In this document: piece after piece, positions 54,996-64,000 of the stretch | Layout of the letters: every line of letters begins with the position of its first letter | Numbering within the stretch: position 1 is the stretch's first letter | Assembly (NCBI RefSeq): GCF_022402485.1 | Contig: NZ_JAKRSA010000029.1 | Span: 1-64,000, forward strand | Direction of reading: 5' to 3' | Source of the DNA: Phenylobacterium sp. | GTDB taxonomy: Bacteria > Pseudomonadota > Alphaproteobacteria > Caulobacterales > Caulobacteraceae | Length of the DNA: 64,000 nucleotides | Program-made: the position numbers and the translations under genes | The notes under the pieces: generated by a model | Told to the model about the DNA's origin: nothing | Seen by the model: only the letters and a program-made list of their open reading frames with translations | Databases searched by the model: none

Positions 54996-55197
54996 GGGTA
55001 GGCCTTCCCAAACAGCGGGACGAACAGACGTTTGATTTCAGAGGATGGGGCGACGCCGCCCCGATGTCCAGCGTCAGGACGGCTAAATTGGCCGACTTGG
55101 CGTGCCGAGCTGGCGTCAATGTCGCCCCACCCTGACTTGCCGCCTTGCCGCCCGGTGCATAGTCAAGTGTTGGAAGCGGGCGCAGGCTCGCCGCGGG

Positions 55198-56463
55198 CTA
55201 GGCCTCGCGGTTGAAGTCCCGGGCCGCCTTGGTCATGGCGTTGACCATCTCCCGTTCAGCGGTCGTCAAGAGCGGATTCCAGACATCGAAGATCAGGACC
55301 GTGCGGGGCAGGTCACCGTCATTGCGGGCCTCATGCTCGATCGTGTCGTCAAAGATAAGGACCTCGCCCTCTGTCCAGCCGCGCCGTTCATACCCCACGC
55401 GATAGGTACAGTCGGGGGGCACGATCAGCGGAAGGTGCACCACGAGCCTGGCGTTGGTCTCCCCGTGGTGGGGCGGGATATGGGTGTGGGGTGCCAGGAC
55501 CGAGAACATGGCGTTAGGGCATAGGCCGCCAATCTCCGCCATCTCCACAGCGTCCAAGGCTTCTGCCGTTCGCGGGCATTTGGCCAGGTTCTCGGTGACC
55601 CGCTCACCCCCGCGCCAGAGCCCGTAGGTGCTCCATCGATCTGAGTGATTGAGGTCCACCCACTGGTTAACCGGCTCACCAGGATTGTAGGTGATGTAGG
55701 GCGAGAAGCCGTCCTGGGCGGTCTGCTGGACCGCCAGGAGTTCCTCGCGGATCGCCGAGGTTGCCGCCTCCAGGTCTGCGACCCAGGCAAAGTCCGCCCG
55801 ATCAAAAAACGGGATCGCGGGCAGTCGGGGGACCGTCAGCTGATTGGATTCGGACCTGTAGGGCTGAATACGACCCGTCATGATCGCGGCGGATTCGGCC
55901 CAGCGTCCTTGGGCAGCGACCTCAAGAGCGTCCCGCGGACCAGCCAGGACGGAATCGAGATAGCTGGCGAAGGCTTCGGTGTGAGCGTTCACGCAGGCTC
56001 GGGCGTGCGTCAGCTGGGCGCGCAGGGGCTCTGGCCAATGGGACTCCGGCGGGGCGACCTTCAGGACGTCCCGATAGACGTTTGCGGCGCTTCGTGTCCG
56101 ACCCTGGCGCTCCAGGAACGCGGCCTTGCTGAGCAAGCCGGGCAGGAAATAGGGGTCAATGGCCAGGCAGGCATTGATGGTCTGCCACTCCTGAGCGGCA
56201 TCACCCCGCTCCCGCCAGACCACGCTGGTGGTCATCAGGACCAAGGGGTCATTGGGCGCGGCGAGGTGGGCGGCGCGCAGGGTTTCGATGGCACCGGCGA
56301 AGTCACCCCGCTGGAAAGCGTGGACCCCGAGGCTGTAAAGGGCCTGAGGATGTTGCGGTGCCAAGGTAAGCACCTGACCCCAGAGATGTTCAGCTTCCTG
56401 CCAACGTCCACCGCGTGCAGCCTGCCCAGCGGCTTGGGCGAGCGCGTTAACCTGATCGTTCAT
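55198..56463 (-). CDS. TPR-linked aspartyl/asparaginyl beta-hydroxylase
   Basis: A 421-residue protein. Residues 1-140 form TPR-like repeats (QEAEHLWGQVLTLAPQHPQALYSLG and similar). The C-terminal part is an Asp/Asn hydroxylase domain of the Fe(II)/2-oxoglutarate group: IPPHHGETNARLVVHLPL carries one His and the 2-oxoglutarate region, and FDDTIEHEARN the second His. It probably hydroxylates a protein side chain. The target is unknown. Confidence 0.85.
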   Translation of the reverse strand: MNDQVNALAQAAGQAARGGRWQEAEHLWGQVLTLAPQHPQALYSLGVHAFQRGDFAGAIETLRAAHLAAPNDPLVLMTTSVVWRERGDAAQEWQTINACLAIDPYFLPGLLSKAAFLERQGRTRSAANVYRDVLKVAPPESHWPEPLRAQLTHARACVNAHTEAFASYLDSVLAGPRDALEVAAQGRWAESAAIMTGRIQPYRSESNQLTVPRLPAIPFFDRADFAWVADLEAATSAIREELLAVQQTAQDGFSPYITYNPGEPVNQWVDLNHSDRWSTYGLWRGGERVTENLAKCPRTAEALDAVEMAEIGGLCPNAMFSVLAPHTHIPPHHGETNARLVVHLPLIVPPDCTYRVGYERRGWTEGEVLIFDDTIEHEARNDGDLPRTVLIFDVWNPLLTTAEREMVNAMTKAARDFNREA

Positions 56464-56636
56464 TCATGACCCCACCGACGGTGTTGAGGCTACACCAACA
56501 CAGATTGGCCGGACATCGTTCTTTGGGCACCGAGCGGGCGAAATCGCCGGGCGGCAACGCCCCTTGAACGGGGCAGAGATCTTCTGAGCCGCTGGTTCGG
56601 ACCATAGCCGGGGTCAGGGTGCCGGACTTGGTCGTC

Positions 56637-57134
56637 CTAGGCTTCCATCGCGCGGAGTTTACGCCAGACCGTCATGCGAGATACGCCGAGGCGACGGGCG
56701 ATCTCCACTGGGCCGACACCGGCCTGCTGAAGTGCGCGGATGTCTTCGGTGGCCGGTGCGTTGCGTCGCTTGCGTCCGGCCCATGTCGGCTCTACCGCCG
56801 CGACGGCCTTCAGGGCGGCCCGCAGGGCGCGACCCCCTTCGCCGTCGGTGCTCAGGTCGGGCTCGACCACAAACAGGCTGGCACCTCGCGCTTCCAAGCC
56901 ATCGATGACCCGCAGGACATCGCGGGTGGAGTGGCCAAGATGATCCAGGCGCGTAACCACGAGCTGGTCACCTTCGCCGATAAAGTCGAGGATCGAATAG
57001 AGGACGGCGGTCTCGCCGCCGCCGGGTGCCGCCGGCTCTTCCGCGCGGACCACATGGCAGCCCATCTGCTTCAAGGTCGCGGTATCCTCTGACGACCTCT
57101 CGTCACGCAGGCGAACATAGCCAATCCTCAGCAT
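56637..57134 (-). CDS. Serine-recombinase-like protein without catalytic residues
   Basis: A 165-residue resolvase/invertase relative. The N-terminal fold is visible from IGYVRLRDE to GDQLVVTRLDHLGHSTRDVL. The catalytic Ser of the family motif YxRVS is Arg here (YVRLR), and the two arginines of the usual LDRLGR are histidines. The C-terminal helix-turn-helix (VGPVEIARRLGVSRMTVWRKL) is intact. It probably binds DNA without recombining it. The ATG at 57134 is used; a GTG seven codons earlier is possible. Confidence 0.8.
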   Translation of the reverse strand: MLRIGYVRLRDERSSEDTATLKQMGCHVVRAEEPAAPGGGETAVLYSILDFIGEGDQLVVTRLDHLGHSTRDVLRVIDGLEARGASLFVVEPDLSTDGEGGRALRAALKAVAAVEPTWAGRKRRNAPATEDIRALQQAGVGPVEIARRLGVSRMTVWRKLRAMEA

Positions 57135-57302
57135 CCCACAGACGCCCTTCCGCACAGAAATGCAGCCGCCTTAATGCCCAGAAGCCATGCCGCCCGTCAA
57201 AGCAGCTGGTGTTAAATTCTGGCAATAATCCACCAAGGCGCCGGGAAAGACGCCCATGGGCGAGGCATGTGACGAGCAAATGTGCCAGGGTGATTAGAAA
57301 AT

Positions 57303-57821
57303 CTATCCCAGCCGGCGGAAAATGAACTCCCGGTCGATGGTCTGGCCGACCGCGAAGCCATACTCGCCCACTGGAACAAACCCATATCGGCGGTAGAACC
57401 GCTGCGCCCCGTGGTTGTCAGACCACACCCCAAGCCACACATCCTGCGGTCCATCCCGGTCGAGCCAAGCCAGCACGGTTTCGAACAGCCGGGCCCCCAG
57501 ACCCTGAGCCTGGGCAGTCCGACGAAGATAGAGCCGCTTCAGCTCCACCGACCTTGGGCCGACCTCCGGATGGGGCAGGTCACAGGGGCCGGCCAGGGCA
57601 TGCCCCACGGCGACGCCATTCTGCTCCATCAGCCAGGCGGCGCGATCGGGGTCTGCGAGGGCGGCGCGGAGATAGTCGGCTCCATAGGCTGCGTGCAGGA
57701 ACACCTCGAGGTCCTGCGGCGGATAAAGATGGCCGAAGGTCTCGGAGAATGTGGTTCGGCCCAGTTGGGCCAGGGTCTCCAGGTCACCGGCGACCGCGCG
57801 GCGAATGATCACGTCTTGCAT
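57303..57821 (-). CDS. GNAT-family N-acetyltransferase
   Basis: A 172-residue GNAT protein with the acetyl-CoA motif LYLRRTAQAQGLGARLF and the final strand RFYRRYGFVPVGEYGF. It transfers an acetyl group to an amine; the acceptor is unknown. The ATG at 57821 is used because the open frame upstream overlaps the divergent deacetylase gene. The two genes diverge from a 33-base gap. Confidence 0.9.
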   Translation of the reverse strand: MQDVIIRRAVAGDLETLAQLGRTTFSETFGHLYPPQDLEVFLHAAYGADYLRAALADPDRAAWLMEQNGVAVGHALAGPCDLPHPEVGPRSVELKRLYLRRTAQAQGLGARLFETVLAWLDRDGPQDVWLGVWSDNHGAQRFYRRYGFVPVGEYGFAVGQTIDREFIFRRLG

Positions 57822-57854
57822 TCCAAAGGCTCGAGGGTCGGTTAAAGTCGTCGG

Positions 57855-58784
57855 ATGATCGGCCTCTACACCCATGAGGACATGCTCGACCACCGCCCGG
57901 GGGCGACTCACCCGGAGCGGCCAGAGCGTCTGGCCGCCGTCATTGAGGCCCTGGAGGCTGAGGACGCTCTGGAATTCGAGCCCCAGGACGCCCCTCTGGT
58001 GACAGAGGCCGACCTGTTGCGGGTCCATGACGCCGCTTATGTGAACCAGATTTTCGCCGCAGCCCCCAAGGGCGGTCTCATCCGCCTGGATGCGGACACA
58101 GTGATGTCGCCGGGCTCTTTGCTGGCGGCGCGCCGGGCCGCAGGCGCCGTGGCTGCTGCTGTGCGCGATGTGGCCTCAGGCCGGTTCCAGCGCGCCTTTT
58201 GCGCGGTGCGGCCACCGGGCCACCATGCGGAGCCCGGGTCAGCCATGGGGTTCTGCATTTTCTCCAATGTCGCCATCGGGGCCCATGTGGCGCAGGCTGC
58301 AGGTCTGCCGCGGGTCGCGGTGGTGGACTTTGATGTCCACCATGGCAATGGCACCCAGGCCGCCTTGGCGGGACGTCCGGGTCTCCTGTTCGCGTCTGTG
58401 CAGCAATGGCCGCAGTGGCCAGGTACAGGTCATCCGGACGAGACTGTGGCTGACAACGTGGTGAACGCCATCTCCCCGGCCGGTGGTGGAGTTGAAGGCT
58501 GGCGGCAGGCCTTTTCCAGTCTGATGAGCCAGGTGGCCGCGTTTCGCCCCGACCTGATCCTGATCTCCGCAGGCTTTGACGCCCATCGCCTTGACCCCCT
58601 GGGGGGTGGCCCTGGCGGACAGCAGCTGGGGGCTGAGGACTATGGCTGGGCCACTGAGCAGATCGTCGCCGTCGCCGAGGCTACTGCGCGGGGCCGGGTT
58701 GTGTCGGCGCTCGAGGGCGGATACGACCTTGAGGCTCTGGGCCGGTCGGCGGTTGCGCACGTCCTGGCCCTGCAACGCGGATGA
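57855..58784 (+). CDS. Histone-deacetylase-superfamily amidohydrolase (AcuC/APAH-like)
   Basis: A 309-residue zinc hydrolase with the arginase-HDAC fold. Catalytic H123-H124 lie in PPGHHAEPG, and zinc ligands are D160 and H162 in DFDVHHGNG and D242 in GFDAHRLDP. A catalytic Tyr follows in EGGYDLEAL. Bacterial members remove acetyl groups from proteins or polyamines. It is coupled by overlap to the phosphatase gene. Confidence 0.92.
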   Translation: MIGLYTHEDMLDHRPGATHPERPERLAAVIEALEAEDALEFEPQDAPLVTEADLLRVHDAAYVNQIFAAAPKGGLIRLDADTVMSPGSLLAARRAAGAVAAAVRDVASGRFQRAFCAVRPPGHHAEPGSAMGFCIFSNVAIGAHVAQAAGLPRVAVVDFDVHHGNGTQAALAGRPGLLFASVQQWPQWPGTGHPDETVADNVVNAISPAGGGVEGWRQAFSSLMSQVAAFRPDLILISAGFDAHRLDPLGGGPGGQQLGAEDYGWATEQIVAVAEATARGRVVSALEGGYDLEALGRSAVAHVLALQRG

Positions 58785-59449
58785 GGGTGAGCAGGCCTGC
58801 CCGGCGCGAACCCCAGGATGACATGGCCGAGTCTTTGACCGTCGAATCTGCTGCGCCTTCCGCCTCGTCATCTGAGCGACCGGGTGCCATCATCCTTGCC
58901 CGGCATGGGGAGCCGGCCCTCAGCCGTCGTGTCTGGTTGAACGCCAAGGGCTATCGGCAGTTCTGGGCGACCTACGAAGTTCTCGGCCTGCTGCCCGGTC
59001 AGACGCCACCTGACGCCCTATGCGGGTTCGTCGCTGGGGCAGGGGTGGTCTATTCCTCTACCCGGCAACGGTCGATCGAGACCGCCATCGCCCTGACGCA
59101 GGGCCGGGATTTCGCCAGCGAAGCCTTGTTTGTTGAGGCGCCCCTGCCGCCGCCCAACCTGCCGGACTTCATCAAGATGCGTCCCTCTTACTGGGGGTTC
59201 CTGGCGAGGGTCTGCTGGTGGTTCTTCAATCATCATGAAGGTCAAGAAACCCGGCGTCAGGCTGAAGGGCGAGCTGAGGCCGCCGCAGATCGCCTCATCG
59301 CCGCAGCAGGGCAGGGGCAGGACGTTGTGGTCCTGGCTCACGGGTTCTTCAACTTCATGATGGGTCGGGCCCTGCGCCGCCGGGGATGGCGGATCGTGGT
59401 GAGCCAGGGGTATAAGTACTGGTCCATGCGGCGCTTCGAGCATCCATGA
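58781..59449 (+). CDS. Histidine-phosphatase-family protein
   Basis: A 222-residue protein with the RHG motif in LARHGEP, a distal His in VVLAHGFFNF and arginine-rich pocket residues in SSTRQRSIETA. Members dephosphorylate small molecules or proteins via a phosphohistidine. The ATG at 58781 overlaps the deacetylase stop; the ATG at 58823 (MAESLTV) is the alternative and removes a tail without similarity. Confidence 0.83.
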   Translation: MRVSRPARREPQDDMAESLTVESAAPSASSSERPGAIILARHGEPALSRRVWLNAKGYRQFWATYEVLGLLPGQTPPDALCGFVAGAGVVYSSTRQRSIETAIALTQGRDFASEALFVEAPLPPPNLPDFIKMRPSYWGFLARVCWWFFNHHEGQETRRQAEGRAEAAADRLIAAAGQGQDVVVLAHGFFNFMMGRALRRRGWRIVVSQGYKYWSMRRFEHP

Positions 59450-59470
59450 CCACATGCCTCGGCTGGCCCG

Positions 59471-59499
59471 TTGCCGGAGCGGCCCCTGGTCTCTAGGTT
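59471..59499 (+). promoter_or_regulatory. Candidate promoter of xseB-ispA-dxs
   Basis: TTGCCGG and CTCTAGGTT at 13-base spacing resemble the Caulobacter housekeeping promoter pattern. They lie just upstream of the xseB ribosome site AGGGGAGCG. Confidence 0.4.
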
Positions 59500-59521
59500 G
59501 GCGGCTTCCCAGGGGAGCGCG

Positions 59522-59764
59522 ATGGCCGAGACCGACGACATTCAAGCCCTGACCTTCGAGCAGGCCCTGGCCGAGCTGGAGGCCATCGTGGCCAAGCTGG
59601 AATCTGGCCAGGCTCCCCTTGATGATTCCATCCGGCTTTATGAGCGCGGTGCGCAGCTCAAGGACCATTGCGAGGCCCGGCTGGATGCCGCGCGTCTGCG
59701 AGTTGAGAAGATCGTCGTTGGCGCCCAGGGCGCTCCTGGCACCGAACCCGCCGAGTTCGGCTGA
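59522..59764 (+). CDS. xseB: Exodeoxyribonuclease VII small subunit XseB
   Basis: An 80-residue helical protein with the family pattern [42 protein letters not shown]. With XseA it forms exonuclease VII, which degrades single-stranded DNA. The ATG at 59522 follows AGGGGAGCGCG. The stop overlaps the ispA start by one base. Confidence 0.95.
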   Translation: MAETDDIQALTFEQALAELEAIVAKLESGQAPLDDSIRLYERGAQLKDHCEARLDAARLRVEKIVVGAQGAPGTEPAEFG

Positions 59765-60648
59765 TGGTGTCAGAGGTCGAGCGCCGTGTGGCCGAGGCCG
59801 CAGACCTGGTCACGGTCGCCCTCGATGAACTGTTGCCCAGGGCCGATGGTCCCGAGGCCCGGCTGACGGAGGCCATGCGCTACGCCGCGCTTGGGCCTGG
59901 CAAGCGGATGCGGCCCTATTTTGTCATCGAAACCGGCCGTATGTTCGAGATTGAAGCCCGTCCGTTGCTGCGGGCCGCCTGCGCCCTGGAATGCGTGCAC
60001 GCCTACAGCCTGATCCACGATGACCTGCCCAGCATGGATGACGATGACCTGCGGCATGGGCGTCCGACCGTGCACAAGGCCTATGATGAGGCCACGGCTA
60101 TCCTTGCCGGCGACGCCCTGCAGGCCTCGGCCTTCGAGATTCTGGCCCATCCCGACACCCACCCCGACCCGACAGTGCGCTCTGAGATGGTGCTGCGGCT
60201 CGCTGCGGCTGCGGGCGCCAAGGGCATGTGCGGCGGTCAGATGATAGACCTGCTGGGTGTCCGAGACGATCTGGGTGCCGTGGCGCGGATGCAGCGGATG
60301 AAGACCGGGGCCCTGATTGCCTGCGCCTTTGAGCTGCCCCTGATCATGGCCCATTCCGCCGATACCCGGCGGAATGCCCTGATGGCCTTTGCCCAGGATC
60401 TGGGGCTCGCCTACCAGATCGTCGATGATCTGCTGGACGCCGAAGGTGATCCGGCTCTGATGGGCAAGCGAGTCGGGAAGGACGCGGCCCGTGGTAAGGC
60501 CAACTATGTCACCCTGCTGGGCGCGAGCGCTGCACGCGAGCGGTTGAATCTGCTGGTCGACCAGACCAAATCACATCTTGATGCGTTCGGACCGCCGGCT
60601 GATTTCCTGCGGGCGAGCGTTGATTTCGTGTTACAGCGCCGCAACTAG
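59764..60648 (+). CDS. ispA: Farnesyl/geranyl diphosphate synthase IspA
   Basis: A 294-residue trans-prenyltransferase. The first aspartate-rich motif is [10 protein letters not shown] and the second DDLLD, flanked by GKRMRPYF and [11 protein letters not shown]. It joins isopentenyl diphosphate to dimethylallyl and geranyl diphosphate. Chain length control residues before the first motif suggest farnesyl product, though this is inference. It is coupled to xseB. Confidence 0.95.
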   Translation: MVSEVERRVAEAADLVTVALDELLPRADGPEARLTEAMRYAALGPGKRMRPYFVIETGRMFEIEARPLLRAACALECVHAYSLIHDDLPSMDDDDLRHGRPTVHKAYDEATAILAGDALQASAFEILAHPDTHPDPTVRSEMVLRLAAAAGAKGMCGGQMIDLLGVRDDLGAVARMQRMKTGALIACAFELPLIMAHSADTRRNALMAFAQDLGLAYQIVDDLLDAEGDPALMGKRVGKDAARGKANYVTLLGASAARERLNLLVDQTKSHLDAFGPPADFLRASVDFVLQRRN

Positions 60649-60674
60649 CCGCCGCATCAGTTGTTTGCCAGTTC

Positions 60675-62591
60675 ATGCCGCCGAAAACGCCCCTCCTCGA
60701 TCAGGTTTCCGCGCCCGCCATCACGCGTGGCTTTACGGTTTCACAGCTGAAAACCTTGGCCGATGAACTGCGCCTCGAGACCATCGATGCGGTGTCGCAG
60801 ACCGGCGGACATCTAGGCGCAGGTCTCGGTGTGGTCGAGCTCACCGTTGCCCTGCACCATGTCTATGAGACGCCAAGGGACATCCTGATCTGGGACGTGG
60901 GCCATCAGGCCTATCCCCATAAGATCCTCACCGGTCGGCGCGACCGCATCCGCACCCTGCGCCAGGGCGGCGGCCTGTCGGGCTTCACCAAGCGGGCCGA
61001 AAGCGAGTTTGACCCCTTTGGCGCCGCCCATGCCTCGACCTCGATTTCTGCGGCGCTGGGGTTCTGCGCGGCCCGGGACCATGCCGGCCGTGACAACCGC
61101 GTCGTGGCGGTGATCGGCGACGGCTCGATGAGCGCGGGCATGGCCTATGAGGCCATGAACAATGCGGCCGAAACCACCAAGCAGCTGACCGTCATCCTCA
61201 ACGACAATGACATGTCCATCGCCCCGCCTGTGGGGGGGATGAGCGCCTATATGGCCCGACTTGTGTCCGGCGGCGGCTATCAGTCCCTGCGAAATCTCGG
61301 CAAGTCGGTCGCCAAGGCCTTTCCGCGGCCGATCCAAGAGGTGGCCCGCAAGGCCGAGGAATATGCCCGTGGCATGGTCACTGGCGGCACCCTGTTCGAA
61401 GAGCTGGGTTTCTACTATGTCGGCCCCATCGACGGCCACGACATGGAAGCCCTGGTGGCAGTTCTGAAGAACGCCCGCGACATCGTCGATCGCCCCGTCC
61501 TCGTTCACGTGGTGACCCAGAAGGGTAAGGGCTACGGTCCAGCCGAGAGCGCGGCCGACAAGCATCATGCGGTGGTCAAGTTCGACGTGGTCACGGGCCA
61601 GCAGGCCAAGGCCCAGGCCAAGGCGCCCAGCTACACCAAGGTGTTCGCCACCGAACTCATCAAGCAGGCGCATCTGGATCCGACCATCTGCGCCATCACG
61701 GCAGCCATGCCTTCGGGCACCGGTCTTGATCTGTTTGGCCAGGTCTTTCCGGATCGGACCTACGATGTGGGGATCGCCGAACAGCACGCGGTGACCTTCG
61801 CTGCCGGCCTGGCTGCTGACGGCATGAAGCCGTTCGCGGCGATCTATTCCACCTTCCTGCAGCGCGGCTACGACCAGGTGGTGCACGATGTGGCCATCCA
61901 GGGCCTGCCGGTGCGCTTCGCCATCGACCGGGCGGGCCTGGTGGGTGCCGACGGTCCGACCCATGCCGGCTCCTTCGATGTGGGCTTTATGGGCGCGCTG
62001 CCCGGCATGGTGCTGATGGCTGCTGCTGATGAGGCGGAGCTGGCCCACATGGTCGCCACCGCGGCAGCCATTGATGATCGCCCGAGCGCATTTCGCTATC
62101 CCCGGGGCGAAGGTACGGGCGTCGCGATCCCGGAACACGCCACGCCGCTGGAGATCGGCAAGGGGCGGATTGTGCGCGAAGGCACAGCGGTCGCCCTGCT
62201 GTCCTTTGGTACGCGCCTGCCGGAATGCCTGCGCGCCGCTGACATGCTGGGGGCTCGCGGGCTGTCGGCGACCGTGGCTGACGCCCGCTTCGCCAAGCCC
62301 CTGGACATCGATCTGGTGCTGCGTCTCGCCCGGGAACACGAGGCGTTGATCACCATCGAGGAAGGTGCCATGGGCGGCTTCGGTGCCTTTGTGCTGGAGG
62401 CCCTGGCCCGTCATGGTGCCCTGGACCGTGGCCTGAAGGTGCGGACATTGACCCTGCCAGACATCTTCCAGGATCATGACAAGCCTGAGATCATGTACGC
62501 CCAGGCCGGACTCGACGCCGAAGGCGTGGTCCGCGCCGCCCTGTCAGCCCTGGGTGCCGATGTGGTCGCTGCCGCAGGCCGGCGGGCCTAG
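60675..62591 (+). CDS. dxs: 1-deoxy-D-xylulose-5-phosphate synthase Dxs
   Basis: A 638-residue thiamine-diphosphate enzyme that condenses pyruvate with glyceraldehyde 3-phosphate, the first step of the MEP isoprenoid pathway. The family motifs are [32 protein letters not shown], the ThDP-binding [14 protein letters not shown], and the transketolase part [17 protein letters not shown]. It lies 26 bases after ispA in the conserved xseB-ispA-dxs order. Confidence 0.97.
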   Translation: MPPKTPLLDQVSAPAITRGFTVSQLKTLADELRLETIDAVSQTGGHLGAGLGVVELTVALHHVYETPRDILIWDVGHQAYPHKILTGRRDRIRTLRQGGGLSGFTKRAESEFDPFGAAHASTSISAALGFCAARDHAGRDNRVVAVIGDGSMSAGMAYEAMNNAAETTKQLTVILNDNDMSIAPPVGGMSAYMARLVSGGGYQSLRNLGKSVAKAFPRPIQEVARKAEEYARGMVTGGTLFEELGFYYVGPIDGHDMEALVAVLKNARDIVDRPVLVHVVTQKGKGYGPAESAADKHHAVVKFDVVTGQQAKAQAKAPSYTKVFATELIKQAHLDPTICAITAAMPSGTGLDLFGQVFPDRTYDVGIAEQHAVTFAAGLAADGMKPFAAIYSTFLQRGYDQVVHDVAIQGLPVRFAIDRAGLVGADGPTHAGSFDVGFMGALPGMVLMAAADEAELAHMVATAAAIDDRPSAFRYPRGEGTGVAIPEHATPLEIGKGRIVREGTAVALLSFGTRLPECLRAADMLGARGLSATVADARFAKPLDIDLVLRLAREHEALITIEEGAMGGFGAFVLEALARHGALDRGLKVRTLTLPDIFQDHDKPEIMYAQAGLDAEGVVRAALSALGADVVAAAGRRA

Positions 62592-62653
62592 TCTCTAAGT
62601 TACATCGCCTTTGGGTCGGAAGCCCGGGTGCGGGCCTGCGGACGCTGCCTTGA

Positions 62654-63148
62654 TCAGCGGCAGTAGCGCAGGAAGCCCTGCACCGAGCGTCTCGGTGCCG
62701 GGACAGGGGTAACCCCGCCGCCAAGGGCGCTCAGACGGATTTCGCCGGTCAGCCGAAAAGATTCGGCCACGGGGGCGCGGTCGGCAAATTCTACCGTCAC
62801 GATGGAGCCGCCGCCCGCAGGGTCGATATCGGCCTGGCCTGGGATCGTGGTCTGGACGTCTGCCGAGGCGATCGTCACGCTGACGGGCCAGGGGGCGGGG
62901 CGCCCGACATCGTCCAGCCAGCGGCCATTGCCATAGGTAGCGGCCAGTCGCCGGGGCACAGGAAACTGCGCGATCACCTGTCGGCTGTCCTTCACACAGC
63001 TGAGAACCAGCCCGCTGCGGTCCCCGGCTGACTCGTAGCGAAGTTCCGCAGGCTCCGGCGGGGCGCGATAGGTCCAGGGGGAGTCCTGGGCGACGGCGGG
63101 CAGGCCGAGGGCCAGGGACAAGAGGGCGAGGGAGATCGGGCGGATCAT
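62654..63148 (-). CDS. Secreted protein of unknown function
   Basis: A 164-residue protein with a signal peptide (about 1-20, ending AVA). Features are Cys-containing VLSCVKDSRQV and a C-terminal LRYC. The layout and the two Cys positions are similar to the next gene upstream on this strand. No family is recognised. The Cys pair may form a periplasmic disulfide. Confidence 0.6.
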   Translation of the reverse strand: MIRPISLALLSLALGLPAVAQDSPWTYRAPPEPAELRYESAGDRSGLVLSCVKDSRQVIAQFPVPRRLAATYGNGRWLDDVGRPAPWPVSVTIASADVQTTIPGQADIDPAGGGSIVTVEFADRAPVAESFRLTGEIRLSALGGGVTPVPAPRRSVQGFLRYCR

Positions 63149-63195
63149 GGGGGGAGCTTAACCCCGCTCCCGTCCAGGCTCTAGTCAGTTCGCGC

Positions 63196-63675
63196 TTAAG
63201 CCGGTCGCCCACATTGACCAAAGAAGCCGCTCACCAGGGCCTGGTCCTCGCCCCGGGCCGAGGCTGGGATCCGGCGTCCCGAGGTTCGCACCAGGAGATC
63301 TCCCGTACGGGCAAAGCCATCCAGGGCCGGGGTGTCGGCGCGGGTTGTCTCGATGACCATGCCGACTCCCTGCACGGGAGTTGGGGCCGATGCGCCGGTC
63401 AGATCCAACCGGACCCGCCGGGAGACCAGCGCCACGGCCCCTGGCATCCCATCTGCTGTGGCCACGGCGATTTCCACCTGACCGGAATCCGGCTGGCAGC
63501 TCAGCATGACCAACACGTTGTCAGACCTGGGCTGGCCATAGACCAGCTTCAGCCCCTCAGCATGGGTGTGATTGAAGGCCCAGCTCATGGCGGCTGGCAC
63601 TTCAGTCGCGGGGTGGGCGCAGGCAGAGGTGATGACGATGGCGGCCATAAGACCCAGGGCAGAGCCGATACGCAT
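63196..63675 (-). CDS. Secreted protein of unknown function, possible lipoprotein
   Basis: A 159-residue protein whose N-terminus MRIGSALGLMAAIVITSACA includes the lipobox-like ITSAC with Cys19. VLVMLSCQPDSGQVEIAVAT and C-terminal FFGQC match the layout of the neighbouring 62654-63148 gene, so the two may be paralogues. GGAGG lies upstream of the ATG. No family is recognised. Confidence 0.6.
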   Translation of the reverse strand: MRIGSALGLMAAIVITSACAHPATEVPAAMSWAFNHTHAEGLKLVYGQPRSDNVLVMLSCQPDSGQVEIAVATADGMPGAVALVSRRVRLDLTGASAPTPVQGVGMVIETTRADTPALDGFARTGDLLVRTSGRRIPASARGEDQALVSGFFGQCGRPA

Positions 63676-63735
63676 GGATGTCGCCTCCTATGCCAAGGAC
63701 AACGTCGTCTGCTCGCCGGGGTTCAGCCCCTCAGG

Positions 63736-64000
63736 TCAGAAAGGTGAGAAGCTCTCCACCAGGGCCTGGCCAGCGGGCACCCGCTGGACCCGGCTGATGT
63801 CGCCCCGACCGCCATAGCTGATCCGCGCCTCGGCAATCTGGGTGTGGCTGATGGTGTTGGAAGAGGTGATGTCTTGGGGGCGGATGATGCCGGCCACAGA
63901 CAGCTGCCGCAGTTCGCTGTTGGTGCGCACCTCCTGGGTGCCCTGGATCATCATATTGCCATTGGGCAGCACGGCGGTGACCACGGCGGCGACCACCAGA
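63736..64000 (-). CDS. flgH: Flagellar L-ring protein FlgH (partial, N-terminus beyond window)
   Basis: The C-terminal 87 residues of FlgH: IQGTQEVRTNSELRQLSV, DITSSNTISHTQIAEARISYGGRGD and the end RVQRVPAGQALVESFSPF. FlgH forms the L ring in the outer membrane around the rod. The frame is open to the window edge. Flagellar genes therefore continue to the right. Confidence 0.93.
   Translation of the reverse strand, partial: LVVAAVVTAVLPNGNMMIQGTQEVRTNSELRQLSVAGIIRPQDITSSNTISHTQIAEARISYGGRGDISRVQRVPAGQALVESFSPF

Noticed and set aside
60813..62477. Open frame of 554 codons on the minus strand opposite dxs
   Set aside because: Composition is His/Gln/Gly-rich and matches nothing I know; dxs accounts fully for this region.
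1..64000. CRISPR arrays, insertion sequences, prophage or integrase-flanked islands
   Set aside because: No regularly spaced direct repeats, no transposase and no active integrase gene were seen. The one resolvase-like gene lacks its catalytic residues.

Overview
This window looks like chromosome of an alphaproteobacterium of the order Caulobacterales (Caulobacter or Phenylobacterium type). The evidence is a full-length 231-residue CtrA ending in two alanines, the lineage-specific flagellar genes flbD and flbE, an alpha-type SspB beside a permuted two-piece tmRNA gene, GANTC sites near ctrA and very GC-rich coding DNA. I see no insertion sequence, prophage, CRISPR array, rRNA or tRNA gene. 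The organism call is an inference; no comparison could be run.

Layout. 1-1526: a membrane-anchored M28 peptidase cut by the window edge. 1708-13351: ctrA diverges from fliI-fliJ-GH10 xylanase (+ strand), which converges on the minus-strand flagellar operon fliF-fliG-flbE-fliN-flbD followed by flhA and a DUF4282 gene. 13548-18070: a beta-lactamase-fold membrane hydrolase, a legumain-type C13 peptidase, a thioesterase, sspB and the tmRNA gene. 18189-21738: ilvBN with an apparent leader-peptide attenuator, then miaA, whose start codon overlaps that of the divergent serB. 22668-26837: a HAD phosphatase, hflKC and mrp. 26851-32317: a GPH-type transporter, a short-chain dehydrogenase and a three-gene ABC exporter. 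32480-39971: S46 peptidase, DedA, NupC, GST, a small Moco-fold protein, a 53-residue membrane protein, an LLM oxidoreductase, a small membrane protein and a thioesterase. 40177-45707: thiolase, acyl-CoA dehydrogenase, DUF3253, a uracil-DNA-glycosylase-like protein, a lipase-like lipoprotein and leucine dehydrogenase. 45743-48082: an MFS transporter and a secreted SnoaL-like protein, separated by an unusually structured intergenic stretch. 48268-52406: four overlapping two-component genes. 52539-59449: MOSC, TetR, a CoxE-like VWA protein, a TPR-hydroxylase, a resolvase relative without its catalytic residues, GNAT, a histone-deacetylase-like enzyme and a histidine phosphatase. 59522-62591: xseB-ispA-dxs. 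62654-64000: two related small secreted proteins and the end of flgH.

How parts fit. CtrA is the cell-cycle regulator that, in Caulobacter, activates early flagellar genes such as fliF, and FlbD then controls later ones, so the first 13 kb joins the master regulator to its targets. CtrA turnover needs ClpXP, and the window also carries both the tmRNA that adds the ClpXP tag and SspB, which delivers tagged proteins. The thiolase and acyl-CoA dehydrogenase with leucine dehydrogenase and the fatty-acid-type SDR suggest acyl-CoA and branched-chain catabolism opposite the ilvBN biosynthetic operon. xseB-ispA-dxs supplies isoprenoid precursors.

The most unusual signal is at 47152-47494: four stable hairpins in a row without an ORF. 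Three of them expose the same purine-rich (plus) or CCUCC-rich (minus) loop, which looks like a multi-loop regulatory RNA.
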